64,000 bases of DNA. It comes from Chloroflexus sp. MS-G. Its GTDB lineage: Bacteria > Chloroflexota > Chloroflexia > Chloroflexales > Chloroflexaceae. This document shows, piece by piece, positions 26,016-35,381 of the stretch. The notes under the pieces are model-generated. The model had not been told where the DNA came from. It saw only the letters and a program-made list of their open reading frames with translations, and ran no database searches. A program made the position numbers and the translations under genes. Position 1 is the stretch's first letter. Each line of letters starts with the position of its first letter. The DNA lies in contig NZ_JPIM01000009.1 of NCBI RefSeq assembly GCF_000735195.1, forward strand, positions 1 to 64,000, read 5' to 3'.

Positions 26016-27434
26016 TTAGTATCGTTGATCGCTCACCGAAATTCGCAAGAGCAACGCTACAATCAAAAAGTTAATGACAATTGATGAGCCACCATACGAG
26101 ATAAACGGCAGTGTGATGCCCGTCAGGGGAATGAGGCGTAGATTACCGCCTAGAATAATGAGCGTCTGCACAGCAATGATTGAGGTCAGGCCGATCACCA
26201 GGAGTTGTTCAAAGCCGCGAAAACGACCGGGTATTGCCAGCGCCAGATGGTAACCTCGAAAGATGAGTAACATATAAGCGATGAGTACCGCTAAGGTTCC
26301 GGCCAGGCCCATCTCTTCACCAATAGCGACGAAGATAAAATCGGTGTGCACCGCCGGAACGTACTCTGGTACACCTCTCCCCAATCCTGCCCCAAAGACG
26401 CCGCCTGAAGCGAGAGCGTAGATAGCCTGAACGATCTGGTACCCTGAACCCTGAGCGGTAGCCCATGGATCGAGCCAAACCGATACGCGCAGGCCAACAA
26501 TTGGTAAGAGACGGTAGAGTATATAGGCGCCACCGGCAAAGGCAGTGACACCTGCAATAACATAGAGACTACGCCTGGTGGCAGCGTAGAGCATAATTAA
26601 GAAAACCCCGAAGAGTAACAGTGCCGCACCCAGATCGCGTTGAAAGACGATTGTCATCATTGCAATGCCCCACATCCCTATCAGTGGCACAAGGTAGGGG
26701 AGAGGGGGTAATGTAAAAGGGCCAAGTCGGTAACTTGATTGTACCGCCTCGCGATATTCGTTGAGGTAGGAAGCCATAAAGATAACCAGAATAATTTTGA
26801 GCAATTCTGAGGGCTGAAAGTAGAAGAATCCCAGGTTGAACCAGACCCGTACCCCACTGGCGTTTGGATCAACGCCGAAAATAAATGTTGCCAGGATAAG
26901 GATCATACCGAGGGCCAACCACATGTAGCGATAGTGATCGAGCACATCGATAAATGAATGGCGAAACCAGCGGATGCAAATCTGGTCGAGTGGTGTAAAG
27001 AGGATGGCGGCCATGATCAGCGTACCAAGCGTAACCCACAGGGTCTGTTTGGTGGCAATGCCTTCATAGCACGGAAACCGCTCGCCGGCAGCATTACTGC
27101 AAAACGCGATCTGGTTCAGCCCTGGCTCAAGACGGGCAGTCATCATGAGGCTCAGGCCGCCAAGGAGCGCAACCAGCGGTAAAATTAACTGATCGGCAGT
27201 TGGGCTGCGGAGCGAAAGACCCAGGGAAATGGCGAGAAAGAGCACGAGTGGTAGGCTTGATGGCCAGAGAATGTGCAACAGGCCCTGGAAGGTGGTCTGG
27301 AGTTCACTCTGCCCAGTCGCTACCACAACGAGGAGATAGCCCGCGGCGAAGAAAAGGAGCACCGTGATCAGAAGCTGCAATTCTACCAGACGCAGACGCC
27401 GAAGCTGACCAAAGGCGTCACGTAATGTTGTCAT
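26016..27434 (-). CDS. FtsW/RodA/SpoVE-family peptidoglycan polymerase
   Basis: SEDS-family membrane protein, about 10-12 helices, 472 residues. SEDS proteins polymerise lipid II glycan chains and pair with a class B PBP in division (FtsW) or elongation (RodA). Family stretches include QRDLGAALLLFGVFLIMLY, SGYQIVQAIYALASGGVFG, FVAIGEEMGLAG and the ending GITLPFISYGGSSIVINF. Division or elongation role cannot be decided: no partner PBP is adjacent. The frame extends to 27512, but AGAGGA precedes ATG 27434 and the upstream part contains a degenerate GTAAGGGC repeat, so 27434 is chosen. It lies 93 bp behind the threonine dehydratase gene. Confidence 0.9.
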   Translation of the reverse strand: MTTLRDAFGQLRRLRLVELQLLITVLLFFAAGYLLVVVATGQSELQTTFQGLLHILWPSSLPLVLFLAISLGLSLRSPTADQLILPLVALLGGLSLMMTARLEPGLNQIAFCSNAAGERFPCYEGIATKQTLWVTLGTLIMAAILFTPLDQICIRWFRHSFIDVLDHYRYMWLALGMILILATFIFGVDPNASGVRVWFNLGFFYFQPSELLKIILVIFMASYLNEYREAVQSSYRLGPFTLPPLPYLVPLIGMWGIAMMTIVFQRDLGAALLLFGVFLIMLYAATRRSLYVIAGVTAFAGGAYILYRLLPIVGLRVSVWLDPWATAQGSGYQIVQAIYALASGGVFGAGLGRGVPEYVPAVHTDFIFVAIGEEMGLAGTLAVLIAYMLLIFRGYHLALAIPGRFRGFEQLLVIGLTSIIAVQTLIILGGNLRLIPLTGITLPFISYGGSSIVINFLIVALLLRISVSDQRY

Positions 27435-27527
27435 GGCGTATTCCTCTGTGCGCGTAAGGGCAACGCATACATCGCCCTTCCTCAAGTGCCTGTGCATACT
27501 CGGCATGTACAAGCATGTGAACAGGCG

Positions 27528-28763
27528 TCAAATCGGCCAATTCGGCTCACGTTCGCAGTGATAACCGGCCCGCTCAAGCGATTGAATGACCATCTGAGCA
27601 TGTTCTTCGTCACGCACTTCCAGAATTAACTCTACACCGGCCCGGTCAATCGGCACACGCCACATGCCTCGTCGGTGGAATAAATCCATAACGCTGGCAC
27701 CGGTAGACGCAACATGATTGACCAGCCCGGCCAACCCTCCCGGACGATCATCAACACTGGTGCGCAACAAGAGATAACGCCCCTGACGCACCAGCGCATA
27801 TTCGATAACGCGCATCAGCAAATTGGCATCAATATTGCCACCACAGAGGATCGTGGCCGTTACCTGCTGTGGTTTGACCGGTACTTTGCCGCTCAGGAGA
27901 GCAGCAACACCAGCAGCACCAGCGCCTTCAACGACCAGCCGACTGTACTGCAAGACGTGGGCAATAGCCATAACGATCTCGTCATCATCAACCGTCACCA
28001 CCTCATCGACCAATGCCTGGATCATTGGCAAGGTCAGATCGCCAGGACGCTTGACCGCAATTCCATCAGCGATAGTACGAGCGGTTGGTGCGGTAACCGG
28101 ATGACCAGCAGCGAGCGAGGCCGGTACCGGTGCACAACCAGCCGCCTGAACACCTACGATCCGCACGTGGGGCAGGAGAGTCTTAACTGCCAGGGCAATT
28201 CCGCTGATCAAGCCTCCGCCACCGATCGGAACAACCAGTTGCTGGAGATCAGGCAATGCCTCTACCAGCTCCAGCCCAATCGTCCCCTGACCAGCGATCA
28301 CCCGTGGGTGATCAAAGGCGTGTACGTAGGTCAACCCGCGCTCTTCTTTGAGGGCGTGGGCATAAGTAACTGCATCATCGAAAGTTGCGCCGTACAAAAT
28401 CACTTCAGCGCCCAAACGTCGGGTTGCTACAACCTTAGTCAGTGGCGCCCGTTCGGGCATCACGATGGTTGCTTTGACACCCAACAATTGCGCTGCCTGC
28501 GCCACACCCTGCGCGTGGTTTCCAGCAGATGGCGCAATCACCCCTCGTTGCTTTTCTTCAGGTGAAAGGTGAACAATCGTGTTATATGCACCGCGAATCT
28601 TAAACGATCCACTCTGCTGGGTATTTTCTGCCTTGTAAAAGATCGGCCCGCTTAGCTCAGCGCTCAGACGGGTCGCTGGGAGCACCGGCGTTGGGAGAAT
28701 AATGTCACGCAGTGCCCGCCGTGCCGACTGAATATCAGCCAGTTCAATTGCAAATCGACTCAT
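27528..28763 (-). CDS. ilvA: threonine ammonia-lyase (threonine dehydratase)
   Basis: PLP enzyme (EC 4.3.1.19) that deaminates threonine to 2-oxobutyrate, the first step to isoleucine. At 411 residues it matches the shorter class with one C-terminal ACT domain. PLP lysine is K55 in GSFKIRGAYN; SAGNHAQG near 80 and the glycine loop PIGGGGLISG near 180 bind the phosphate. The ACT domain covers about 330-405 (LLRTSVDDRPGGLAGLVNHV), suggesting allosteric control. A biosynthetic versus catabolic (TdcB-like) role cannot be fixed from context. Confidence 0.93.
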   Translation of the reverse strand: MSRFAIELADIQSARRALRDIILPTPVLPATRLSAELSGPIFYKAENTQQSGSFKIRGAYNTIVHLSPEEKQRGVIAPSAGNHAQGVAQAAQLLGVKATIVMPERAPLTKVVATRRLGAEVILYGATFDDAVTYAHALKEERGLTYVHAFDHPRVIAGQGTIGLELVEALPDLQQLVVPIGGGGLISGIALAVKTLLPHVRIVGVQAAGCAPVPASLAAGHPVTAPTARTIADGIAVKRPGDLTLPMIQALVDEVVTVDDDEIVMAIAHVLQYSRLVVEGAGAAGVAALLSGKVPVKPQQVTATILCGGNIDANLLMRVIEYALVRQGRYLLLRTSVDDRPGGLAGLVNHVASTGASVMDLFHRRGMWRVPIDRAGVELILEVRDEEHAQMVIQSLERAGYHCEREPNWPI

Positions 28764-28802
28764 GGAACGTCATTGCTCCCCAGACTTATGGCCAACGTTG
28801 GC

Positions 28803-29018
28803 CTAATCTTCACCAGCGATAAGTTCTTGGGCATTGGCGGCGCGTGCAGCGAGAATCCGAAAGCGCATTGCCGTTTCACGGTCGCGGGCGTGCTCGGCAG
28901 CCCGCATCAACACCCCAATTGCCAGTTGCAGGTGCCGCAACTCTTCGCGATCACCGGCCAGTTGTAAACGGGCAATTTCGTGTTCGCAATATTGGGCAAT
29001 TTGTTCGACGGTTACCAT
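28803..29018 (-). CDS. small conserved-looking helical protein, unknown function
   Basis: A 71-residue acidic/basic helical protein starting MVTVEQIAQYCEHE. AGGAGG lies 6 bp before ATG 29018, a strong ribosome-binding site, so it is a real gene although no family was recognised. The longer frame to 29159 runs into the divergent MazG-like gene and is not used. It is 39 bp upstream of the threonine dehydratase gene and in the same direction, so it may head that operon. It has no membrane segment. Confidence 0.7.
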   Translation of the reverse strand: MVTVEQIAQYCEHEIARLQLAGDREELRHLQLAIGVLMRAAEHARDRETAMRFRILAARAANAQELIAGED

Positions 29019-29125
29019 GCTCGTCCTCCTTCGGCACGCCCGGCAAAACCCGTGTATTCTCAGATATTGTACCATTCTTGCTCTACAATGAAACAACATG
29101 ATCGTGATGAAAGGAGATAGTAGCG

Positions 29126-29434
29126 ATGGCAATGAGTATTGCAGAACTGACCGATGCAATCAACCGATTTGTGACCGACAAGGGGTGGTACGCACCTGAC
29201 AGTATCTTCCCGCAAACACCGCGTAATATCGCGATTTCGGTTGCGGTGGAAGCGGCAGAGATACTCGAACATTTTCAGTTCCACGAAGAGCCGCGTGATC
29301 GCGAGGCGCTGGCCGGTGAACTGGCAGATGTCGCCAATTATCTCTTCCAGTTGGCGTATCTGTTAGGGATTGACCTTGAGCAGGCGATCCTGAACAAACT
29401 CACCGAGAATTATGGTCGAACGTGGGAAGGGTAA
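29126..29434 (+). CDS. MazG-like nucleotide pyrophosphohydrolase
   Basis: A 102-residue all-alpha NTP pyrophosphohydrolase of the MazG/RS21-C6-like group, which hydrolyses (often modified) nucleoside triphosphates to monophosphates. Metal-binding acidic motifs: EAAEILEHF near 47-55 and ELADVANYLFQLAY near 70-83. Length fits single-domain members. AAAGGAG lies 9 bp before ATG 29126; a second ATG is at 29132. It is 124 bp before aceA, with a promoter between, so it is probably a separate unit. Confidence 0.85.
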   Translation: MAMSIAELTDAINRFVTDKGWYAPDSIFPQTPRNIAISVAVEAAEILEHFQFHEEPRDREALAGELADVANYLFQLAYLLGIDLEQAILNKLTENYGRTWEG

Positions 29435-29486
29435 TCTGTTCTTCGCGTCACATTTCACAAGCATGTAACTACAGCGTAACGCAAGG

Positions 29487-29495
29487 TGTTATACT
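29487..29495 (+). promoter_or_regulatory. extended -10 promoter element of aceA
   Basis: TGTTATACT fits TGnTATAAT with one change. The -35 region (TAACTA near 29467) is weak, as expected for extended -10 promoters. The leader would be about 57 bases. Confidence 0.5.
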
Positions 29496-29558
29496 GCTCA
29501 CTATCAGTAGATTTTTGACCACGTTTGTCATGTTCAGTGGAGAAACTGGAGAACGCAC

Positions 29559-30833
29559 ATGGATCGTGCCGCACAAATCAAACAGATTGCCGACAGTTGG
29601 AATACGCCGCGCTTTGCCGGTATCGTGCGTCCGTACACACCCGAGGATGTCTATCGCTTGCGTGGTTCGGTGCAGATTGAGTACACGCTGGCCCGGATGG
29701 GGGCTGAGCGATTGTGGAATCTGTTGCATACCGAGCCATACATCAATGCGCTTGGCGCATTAACCGGTAATCAGGCAATGCAGCAGGTCAAAGCTGGCTT
29801 GAAAGCAATTTATCTGAGCGGCTGGCAGGTAGCGGCTGACGCCAACCTGGCTGGACAGATGTATCCAGATCAGAGCCTCTATCCGGCCAACTCCGGGCCG
29901 CAGTTGGTACGCAATATCAACAATGCGCTCCGCCGGGCCGATCAGATTTATCACAGTGAAGGACGCAATGATATTTACTGGTTTGCGCCGATTGTTGCCG
30001 ATGCCGAAGCAGGCTTTGGTGGCCCACTGAATGTCTTCGAGATTATGAAGGCGTACATCGAAGCCGGTGCAGCAGGGGTACACTTTGAAGATCAGCTCGC
30101 CTCAGAGAAGAAATGCGGTCACATGGGTGGTAAGGTCTTGATCCCAACCCAGTCCGCGATTCGTAATCTGGTCGCGGCGCGTCTGGCAGCCGACGTTATG
30201 GGAGTGCCGACTATTATTATCGCCCGCACCGATGCCAATGCGGCGACACTGCTGACCAGTGATATTGATGAACGCGACCGACCCTTCTGCACCGGTGAAC
30301 GAACCAGTGAGGGTTTCTACCGGGTACGAGCCGGGCTAGATCAGGCCATTGCCCGTGGCCTGGCGTATGCGCCCTACGCCGATATGATCTGGTGTGAGAC
30401 AAGTGAACCCAATCTTGAAGAGGCTCGTCGCTTTGCCGAGGCGATTCATGCCCAATTCCCTGGTAAGCTGCTGGCCTACAATTGTTCGCCCTCGTTCAAC
30501 TGGAAGAAGAAGCTCGACGATGCCACCATTGCTGCATTCCAGCGCGAATTGGGCGCGATGGGGTATAAGTTCCAGTTTGTGACGCTGGCCGGTTTCCATA
30601 CGTTGAACTACAGCATGTTTGAACTGGCACGTAATTATCGTGATCGAGGGATGGCTGCCTACAGCGAGTTACAGCAGGCTGAGTTTGCCGCAGAAGCCTA
30701 CGGCTATACGGCGACTCGCCATCAACGCGAAGTTGGGACCGGTTACTTCGATGAAGTGGCTCAGGTGATTGCTGGTGGTGAGATCAGCACCACGGCACTG
30801 ACCGGAAGTACCGAAGAGGAGCAATTCCATTAA
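29559..30833 (+). CDS. aceA: isocitrate lyase
   Basis: Glyoxylate-cycle enzyme (EC 4.1.3.1) cleaving isocitrate to succinate and glyoxylate. The 424-residue length and the signature KKCGHMGGK with catalytic Cys186 are diagnostic; the metal region [13 protein letters not shown] near 147-158 and [10 protein letters not shown] near 308 also match. Its presence allows growth on acetate. Malate synthase is not adjacent. GGAGA lies about 7 bp before ATG 29559. A hairpin at 30852-30889 follows the stop, so it appears monocistronic. Confidence 0.97.
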   Translation: MDRAAQIKQIADSWNTPRFAGIVRPYTPEDVYRLRGSVQIEYTLARMGAERLWNLLHTEPYINALGALTGNQAMQQVKAGLKAIYLSGWQVAADANLAGQMYPDQSLYPANSGPQLVRNINNALRRADQIYHSEGRNDIYWFAPIVADAEAGFGGPLNVFEIMKAYIEAGAAGVHFEDQLASEKKCGHMGGKVLIPTQSAIRNLVAARLAADVMGVPTIIIARTDANAATLLTSDIDERDRPFCTGERTSEGFYRVRAGLDQAIARGLAYAPYADMIWCETSEPNLEEARRFAEAIHAQFPGKLLAYNCSPSFNWKKKLDDATIAAFQRELGAMGYKFQFVTLAGFHTLNYSMFELARNYRDRGMAAYSELQQAEFAAEAYGYTATRHQREVGTGYFDEVAQVIAGGEISTTALTGSTEEEQFH

Positions 30834-30851
30834 AGCACGCCTGGCCATTTC

Positions 30852-30889
30852 TTCCCCCTTCCTCTCTCAACATGGGAGAGGAAGGGGAA
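30852..30889. terminator. stem-loop after aceA
   Basis: TTCCCCCTTCCTCTC, short loop, GAGAGGAAGGGGAA, 18 bp after the aceA stop. It belongs to the same palindrome family as 35167-35197 and 20248-20277. No U-tract follows, so termination is probable but not proven. Confidence 0.6.
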
Positions 30890-30989
30890 AACGTTACAGA
30901 GGCTGCATCATCACGTGGTAATGAGCGTGAGCACATGTCAACCTATCATCGTACCTGAACCTACGCAACACCGACTGCGCAAACATCTT

Positions 30990-31880
30990 TCACCATCCAC
31001 ACACAAAACGATGGTGTAACCAACCAGCGAACGTCGTCGCGTGCGTAGCGCGCATCTCAACCGGCCACTTCTGTCCGGCGGGAATCTGACCTTTCAGCGC
31101 TTCGGCCAGAAATGCGCGCAACACCTGCCAGGCATCACCGGCTGCACCACCGGCGTTAATCGAATCGATACCACCAACAAAGGCATGCGGCTGATCGGGA
31201 AAAATCACAAAGCGAGTTGAAACCCCCGCCGCCCGTAAATTGCGCTCAAGCTGTTCTACTTCGCTCAGCGGAATAGACGCATCGGCTCCGCCAAAGATAC
31301 CGAGAACCGGCCCCCGAATCTGACGCAGTGCCGATGGCTCAACCGCTGCCATTCCGTAGAAGATACCGGTAGCAGCAACCGCCGGATTGTGTAACGTATA
31401 GAGCAGAGAAGTTCGTCCACCATAACAAAAACCGATGATCGCAATCCGGTCGGCTATCACATCAGCGCGTGCGATCAGCCAACTAAAGACAGCATCGAGA
31501 TCGGCCTGTACCTGCTCTGGCGGGGTCGTAGAAACCTGATAGATTGCCCTTGGAATCCAGGTGGTGCTGGCACCACGAAAGGTATCAGGGGCAACGACCA
31601 GATAACCATCAGCGGCCAGCGCAGTAGCCTTTTCGATAATATCCGGGCGCAAACCCCACCACTCGTGAATCATGATGACTGCTGGATGGGGGCCGGGCGT
31701 AGTCGGTTCGACAACGAAGGCCCGTATCGGGCCAGCCGGTCCTGGTATCGTTGTATTGGTGAGCGCTTCTACCCGTCCCCTGCCAATCAAGGCATCGATC
31801 GGAATGCTTAGCCCTAACCCCAGTATGCCAACCCCGATAACGATGACAATCCAACCTACTACTCGCTTCAGGAGTTGCAC
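30990..31880 (-). CDS. membrane-anchored dienelactone hydrolase-family protein
   Basis: A 296-residue alpha/beta hydrolase of the dienelactone hydrolase family, with an N-terminal membrane helix (WIVIVIGVGILGLGLSIP). The triad is Cys in GFCYGG, Asp in GGADASIP and His in DQPHAFVGG; cysteine nucleophiles mark this family. Substrate unknown. The ATG at 31895 reads ATGAGGAGGAAGGTTGTG: the AGGAGG inside it is a fine Shine-Dalgarno for GTG 31880, which is therefore preferred. The start region overlaps the divergent tRNA promoter. Confidence 0.83.
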   Translation of the reverse strand: MQLLKRVVGWIVIVIGVGILGLGLSIPIDALIGRGRVEALTNTTIPGPAGPIRAFVVEPTTPGPHPAVIMIHEWWGLRPDIIEKATALAADGYLVVAPDTFRGASTTWIPRAIYQVSTTPPEQVQADLDAVFSWLIARADVIADRIAIIGFCYGGRTSLLYTLHNPAVAATGIFYGMAAVEPSALRQIRGPVLGIFGGADASIPLSEVEQLERNLRAAGVSTRFVIFPDQPHAFVGGIDSINAGGAAGDAWQVLRAFLAEALKGQIPAGQKWPVEMRATHATTFAGWLHHRFVCGW

Positions 31881-31896
31881 AACCTTCCTCCTCACA

Positions 31897-31925
31897 TTGA
31901 CAGGGAACAGACTATCGAGTATACT
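31897..31925 (+). promoter_or_regulatory. promoter of tRNA-Arg(CCG)
   Basis: TTGACA, 17-bp spacer, TATACT, with the mature tRNA starting 12 bp after the -10 box. It is the closest match to the sigma-70 consensus in the window and overlaps the start of the divergent hydrolase gene. Confidence 0.85.
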
Positions 31926-31937
31926 TTAGGACGAAAT

Positions 31938-32014
<77 letters not shown>

Positions 32015-32022
32015 TTTTACCA

Positions 32023-32047
32023 CCCGCTCTGCCAGGAGCGGGTTTTT
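32023..32047 (+). terminator. intrinsic terminator of the tRNA gene
   Basis: CCCGCTC, 6-base loop, GAGCGGG, then TTTTT: a textbook Rho-independent terminator 9 bp after the tRNA CCA. Confidence 0.9.
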
Positions 32048-32158
32048 CATCGCTCGTATCTCCTGTTTCAACTCTGAATGTCACCCGCCGGATGAAATAT
32101 CAGCAGAATTGCGGCAGAAGGTTTTTGCGCAGAGTATTCCACCTCTGCTCACTTATCG

Positions 32159-33037
32159 CTATAACGTCCCTGTCAAAATAACCTCAACCGCATCCGGTGT
32201 CGGATTAGTTACCGGCTCTACCGTAACCATAACTTCGGTGAAAGCATTCACCTCGCGGGGTGCGGTAATGATCAATGTCGCGAGTCCGGTTGCATCAACC
32301 TGAAACGAACCGGCTGCAATTCGCTGGACTCCATCACTTAACCAGAAACGATACACGCGATCAGGTTCCAGCGCAGGCAAGCCACTGAATATCACGACCG
32401 CCTGTGTTTCGCCGGGGTACATATACATCTCACCTCGCGCAGCAAGATCACCACGGGTTGGACGCAGCTCGCGGGTTGCCACGCCAGGGGCACTCACGAA
32501 CGAAACTAATAGCCGTTCCTGAGCGATCTGTTCGTTCAAACGCGCCAACTGCTGTTCGTAAGAAGCAAGTTGTGTTGTCAGTTGGGACTGGCGTTCCTCG
32601 CTGGCGGTCACAGAGGCCTGGAGCTGTTCTATTGCTACTAGCAATCGCTGATTCGTTTCGTTTATCGCTGTTACCTGCTGTTGTAAGGTAAATGTGAACC
32701 ATCCCAATAACACAATGACTACCGTCAGGCTGAACAGTGACGCCAACATTGGCCGGCTGGTGCGACTGGGAGAAGATGCAGATTTTGACGACCGGCGAGC
32801 GGCCTGATCGGCTGCGATCCGCTCCATCAACAAGGCGCGCACATGGGCCGGAGGTGTTATCAGTGGTGCGGCATACGGCAGTAAGGCCACAACCTCACGT
32901 AGCTGATCCAGTTCAGCTCGTGCGGTAGGCGATCTGACCAGCACCTGCTCTAAGGCTGCCAGATCGGTCTGATCGAGGCTCCCGAGCGCGGCTGCCGCAA
33001 GGAGCGATTGTTCTTGCTCTGTGTCGGAGTCGTGCAT
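32159..33037 (-). CDS. RskA-family anti-sigma factor
   Basis: A 292-residue anti-sigma-K-like protein. Residues 1-90 are the cytoplasmic sigma-binding part (ALGSLDQTDLAALEQVLV), 97-117 a membrane helix (LASLFSLTVVIVLLGWFTF), then a coiled coil (about 118-175) and an extracytoplasmic beta domain (VVIFSGLPALEPDRVYRFWL), the RskA C-terminal domain. It should hold the SigK-like factor encoded 12 bp upstream until a membrane signal triggers its cleavage. Confidence 0.9.
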   Translation of the reverse strand: MHDSDTEQEQSLLAAAALGSLDQTDLAALEQVLVRSPTARAELDQLREVVALLPYAAPLITPPAHVRALLMERIAADQAARRSSKSASSPSRTSRPMLASLFSLTVVIVLLGWFTFTLQQQVTAINETNQRLLVAIEQLQASVTASEERQSQLTTQLASYEQQLARLNEQIAQERLLVSFVSAPGVATRELRPTRGDLAARGEMYMYPGETQAVVIFSGLPALEPDRVYRFWLSDGVQRIAAGSFQVDATGLATLIITAPREVNAFTEVMVTVEPVTNPTPDAVEVILTGTL

Positions 33038-33049
33038 GCAACTACTCTT

Positions 33050-33649
33050 CTAGTGATCGTTTGCATCAATGCCGTAGTGAAGCAACGCCTGCTTGAGTTT
33101 CTGTAATCCCAGTCGAATACGTGTTTTAATCGTTCCTAGCGGACTTTGCAAATGATCAGCGATTTCACGCTGGGATAACCCCCCAAAATAAGCCAACTCA
33201 ATCACTTCACGCTGGTCTTGTGGCAGATCGGCTAATGCACTGGTGATCAGCCGGCGCCGTTCAGCCTCAAGGGTTGATTGCTCGACGTTTTGCTGCTGAT
33301 CGGTCAGCACTGACAGGATTTCTTCATCATCCCCGATGGCTACGGGACGTACCTGTCGCCGACGTAGCTCATCGATACACAGATTACGGGTAATCCCGAA
33401 CATCCAGGGTAAGAAGGAACTGTTGCGCTGATAGGTAGCTGCTCGCTTCCAAATGCGCCAAAAGGTCTCTTGTACTACCTCTTCAGCCGGTTCAGCCGCC
33501 GCTAACATCCTGAGAGCCAACCCATATACAGCGCGTGCGTGGCGGTCGTAGAGTTGTGCAAGTGCTGCACTATCACCGGCAGCCACCAACTCCATTAACG
33601 CTTCGTCGCTCAGTCGCTTCAGATTAACCGAATTATCCGGTTGGGCCAC
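33050..33649 (-). CDS. ECF sigma factor, SigK-like
   Basis: Sigma factor with region 2 (YDRHARAVYGLALRML, EEVVQETFWRIWKRA, FLPWMFGITRNLCIDELRRR) and region 4 (LPQDQREVIELAYFGGLS, GTIKTRIRLGLQKLK). The neighbour is its RskA anti-sigma factor. The open frame reaches ATG 33727, but a TATAAT at 33733-33738 would start transcription at about that codon, whereas GAGAGGG precedes GTG 33649; the 199-residue form is preferred. The regulon is unknown. Confidence 0.9.
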   Translation of the reverse strand: MAQPDNSVNLKRLSDEALMELVAAGDSAALAQLYDRHARAVYGLALRMLAAAEPAEEVVQETFWRIWKRAATYQRNSSFLPWMFGITRNLCIDELRRRQVRPVAIGDDEEILSVLTDQQQNVEQSTLEAERRRLITSALADLPQDQREVIELAYFGGLSQREIADHLQSPLGTIKTRIRLGLQKLKQALLHYGIDANDH

Positions 33650-33732
33650 AGCCAACCCTCTCGTAATAATACGCACATCACGATCCGTTGGATGCCTATC
33701 AATGCTGTGATGTGCGAAGATTCCCAATGACT

Positions 33733-33738
33733 ATTATA
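33733..33738 (-). promoter_or_regulatory. -10 box of the SigK/RskA operon
   Basis: TATAAT on the minus strand; no good -35 box at standard spacing was found. The implied start of transcription near 33726 favours the GTG 33649 start codon. Confidence 0.45.
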
Positions 33739-33907
33739 CACATATCTTCCGTAACATGACGACATTCGACAATCTGTTCTAACCTGTCCTATCACCCCCA
33801 GGGATGACGTAATAAGATAATGTCATTTTTGTATTCCGGCGAATGTCTGATATTGTTCCCCCATTCACACTCAATCTGTGGTACATTTATATTGAAATAC
33901 ATTTCAC

Positions 33908-33935
33908 TTGACAGCCGCAGTGAATATGTTATAGT
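33908..33935 (+). promoter_or_regulatory. sigma-70 promoter of polyprenyl synthase gene
   Basis: TTGACA, 16-bp spacer, TATAGT. It lies in the 336-bp gap between the SigK and polyprenyl synthase genes and leaves a leader of about 120 bases. The rest of the gap shows no gene. Confidence 0.65.
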
Positions 33936-34063
33936 TCAGATTGTGGTGAATATCACAAGGCGAGAATATCTCGTCTTACCTCTGGCAAGATGCGCCACAA
34001 TCGCCGGATCGTCGTCGCCTCCGGCGCCAGACCGGCTCGGCGATCCTAGGAAGGAACAGCCGC

Positions 34064-35146
34064 ATGGCCGGCTACCAGCTACCGTTCAATCAGTCAGAGA
34101 CACTCATCTCTCAGGTTCATACCGTACCGACATCGAGTCATCGCATTGCCGGTGACCTTGCGCCACAAATAGCCGGTGGACTGGCCGGTATCTTTCACCG
34201 AGCCGACATCCTGGCCGATCTCGGTGCTATCGAACAGCGGTTACTCGAATGTACTCATTCGCGTGTTGCAGTGATCAGTGCTGCTGGCGCCCACACTGTT
34301 CGTTCTGGCGGGAAACGGCTACGAGCAGCACTCGCCATCCTGGCTGCACGACTGGGGCAGTATCAGTTGGAACGGGTTATTCATCCTGCTGCGGCTGCCG
34401 AACTGATCCATGCTGCTTCGCTTGTGCACGACGACCTGGTCGATCGAGCTAATCGTCGCCGTGGGCAGATTACCGTTCACGCCCGTTGGGATAACGACGT
34501 AGCCTTGATGGTGGGTGACTACTTTTTCGCGCTGGCTGCGGCTGAAATGGCACGCGGTCCTGATCCACGTATTATTACCTTCTACGCTGAAGCTGTGCAA
34601 ACCATTTGCGAAGGTGAACTCAGTCCGGTTACGGTTGCTGAACCGTTTGACCGTGCATTGCGCCAGTATCTCTACAAAACCGGCGCCAAAACCGCAGCAC
34701 TGTTTGAGGCTTCCTGCAAGGCAGGGATGGTAGCCGGAGGTGGTAATGACGAGCAGATCGCGGCTCTAGGACGCTACGGCTACGATTTGGGCATGGCTTT
34801 CCAGATCATCGATGATGTTCTCGACTTTATCGGCGACGAACGCACTCTTGGGAAGCCAGCGGGGAATGACTTACGCCAGGGAACCATTACATTGCCACTC
34901 ATCTATGCCACTGCTGCCTCCTCCAGTCAACGGTTGCGTGATGTATTAAACTACTCACCACCGCCAGACGCATTAGTAGCAGATGTCATCCAGGAGGTGA
35001 TTGAAGTCGGTGGTGTGGCTGCTGCCCAGGCTGAAGCGGCGCGTTATATTGAGCAGGCAATCGCCCATCTCAACATCTTTCCCCCAGGACCGGCCCGCCA
35101 GGCGTTGATCGAGATTGCACATTTTGTGCTTGAACGGTCAGTATAG
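34064..35146 (+). CDS. polyprenyl diphosphate synthase
   Basis: Trans-isoprenyl diphosphate synthase, 360 residues, that elongates farnesyl/geranyl diphosphate with isopentenyl diphosphate, probably for the menaquinone side chain. The first aspartate-rich motif is DDLVD in LVHDDLVDRANRRRGQ near 125; the second is DDVLD in IIDDVLDFIGDE near 250. A roughly 45-residue N-terminal extension precedes the fold. AGGAAGGA precedes ATG 34064. Chain length cannot be read from sequence alone. A hairpin at 35167-35197 follows. Confidence 0.92.
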   Translation: MAGYQLPFNQSETLISQVHTVPTSSHRIAGDLAPQIAGGLAGIFHRADILADLGAIEQRLLECTHSRVAVISAAGAHTVRSGGKRLRAALAILAARLGQYQLERVIHPAAAAELIHAASLVHDDLVDRANRRRGQITVHARWDNDVALMVGDYFFALAAAEMARGPDPRIITFYAEAVQTICEGELSPVTVAEPFDRALRQYLYKTGAKTAALFEASCKAGMVAGGGNDEQIAALGRYGYDLGMAFQIIDDVLDFIGDERTLGKPAGNDLRQGTITLPLIYATAASSSQRLRDVLNYSPPPDALVADVIQEVIEVGGVAAAQAEAARYIEQAIAHLNIFPPGPARQALIEIAHFVLERSV

Positions 35147-35166
35147 CCCTCACCTTCCCCCTAACA

Positions 35167-35197
35167 CCCTTCCTCTCTTCCACGGGGAGAGGAAGGG
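35167..35197. terminator. stem-loop after polyprenyl synthase gene
   Basis: CCCTTCCTCTC, 9-base loop, GAGAGGAAGGG, 20 bp after the stop. Same sequence family as 30852-30889. The remaining gap to 35381 shows no gene. Confidence 0.6.
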
Positions 35198-35381
35198 GGA
35201 GGAGGTGTGGTCGGGCGCCACCTTACCCGTCACGTACATCGCCTGACGGTGCTTTACTGAAAGGAAGGCACGGCGGCTATAGAAACAGAACGCTGGTCCA
35301 TCCTAACGCAATGGTCGCATATGCACGGTACGAGCCTCATGAGAAAGCCGGGGTTTTGAACAAGCTCTCTTTTCCCACTTC

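Noticed and set aside
27435..27512. N-terminal extension of the FtsW/RodA-like protein
   Set aside because: It lies in a degenerate palindromic repeat, is hydrophilic and has no ribosome-binding site; ATG 27434 has one.
27714..28565. 283-codon frame opposite the threonine dehydratase gene
   Set aside because: Antisense shadow of a clear PLP enzyme gene; the translated product has no recognisable features.
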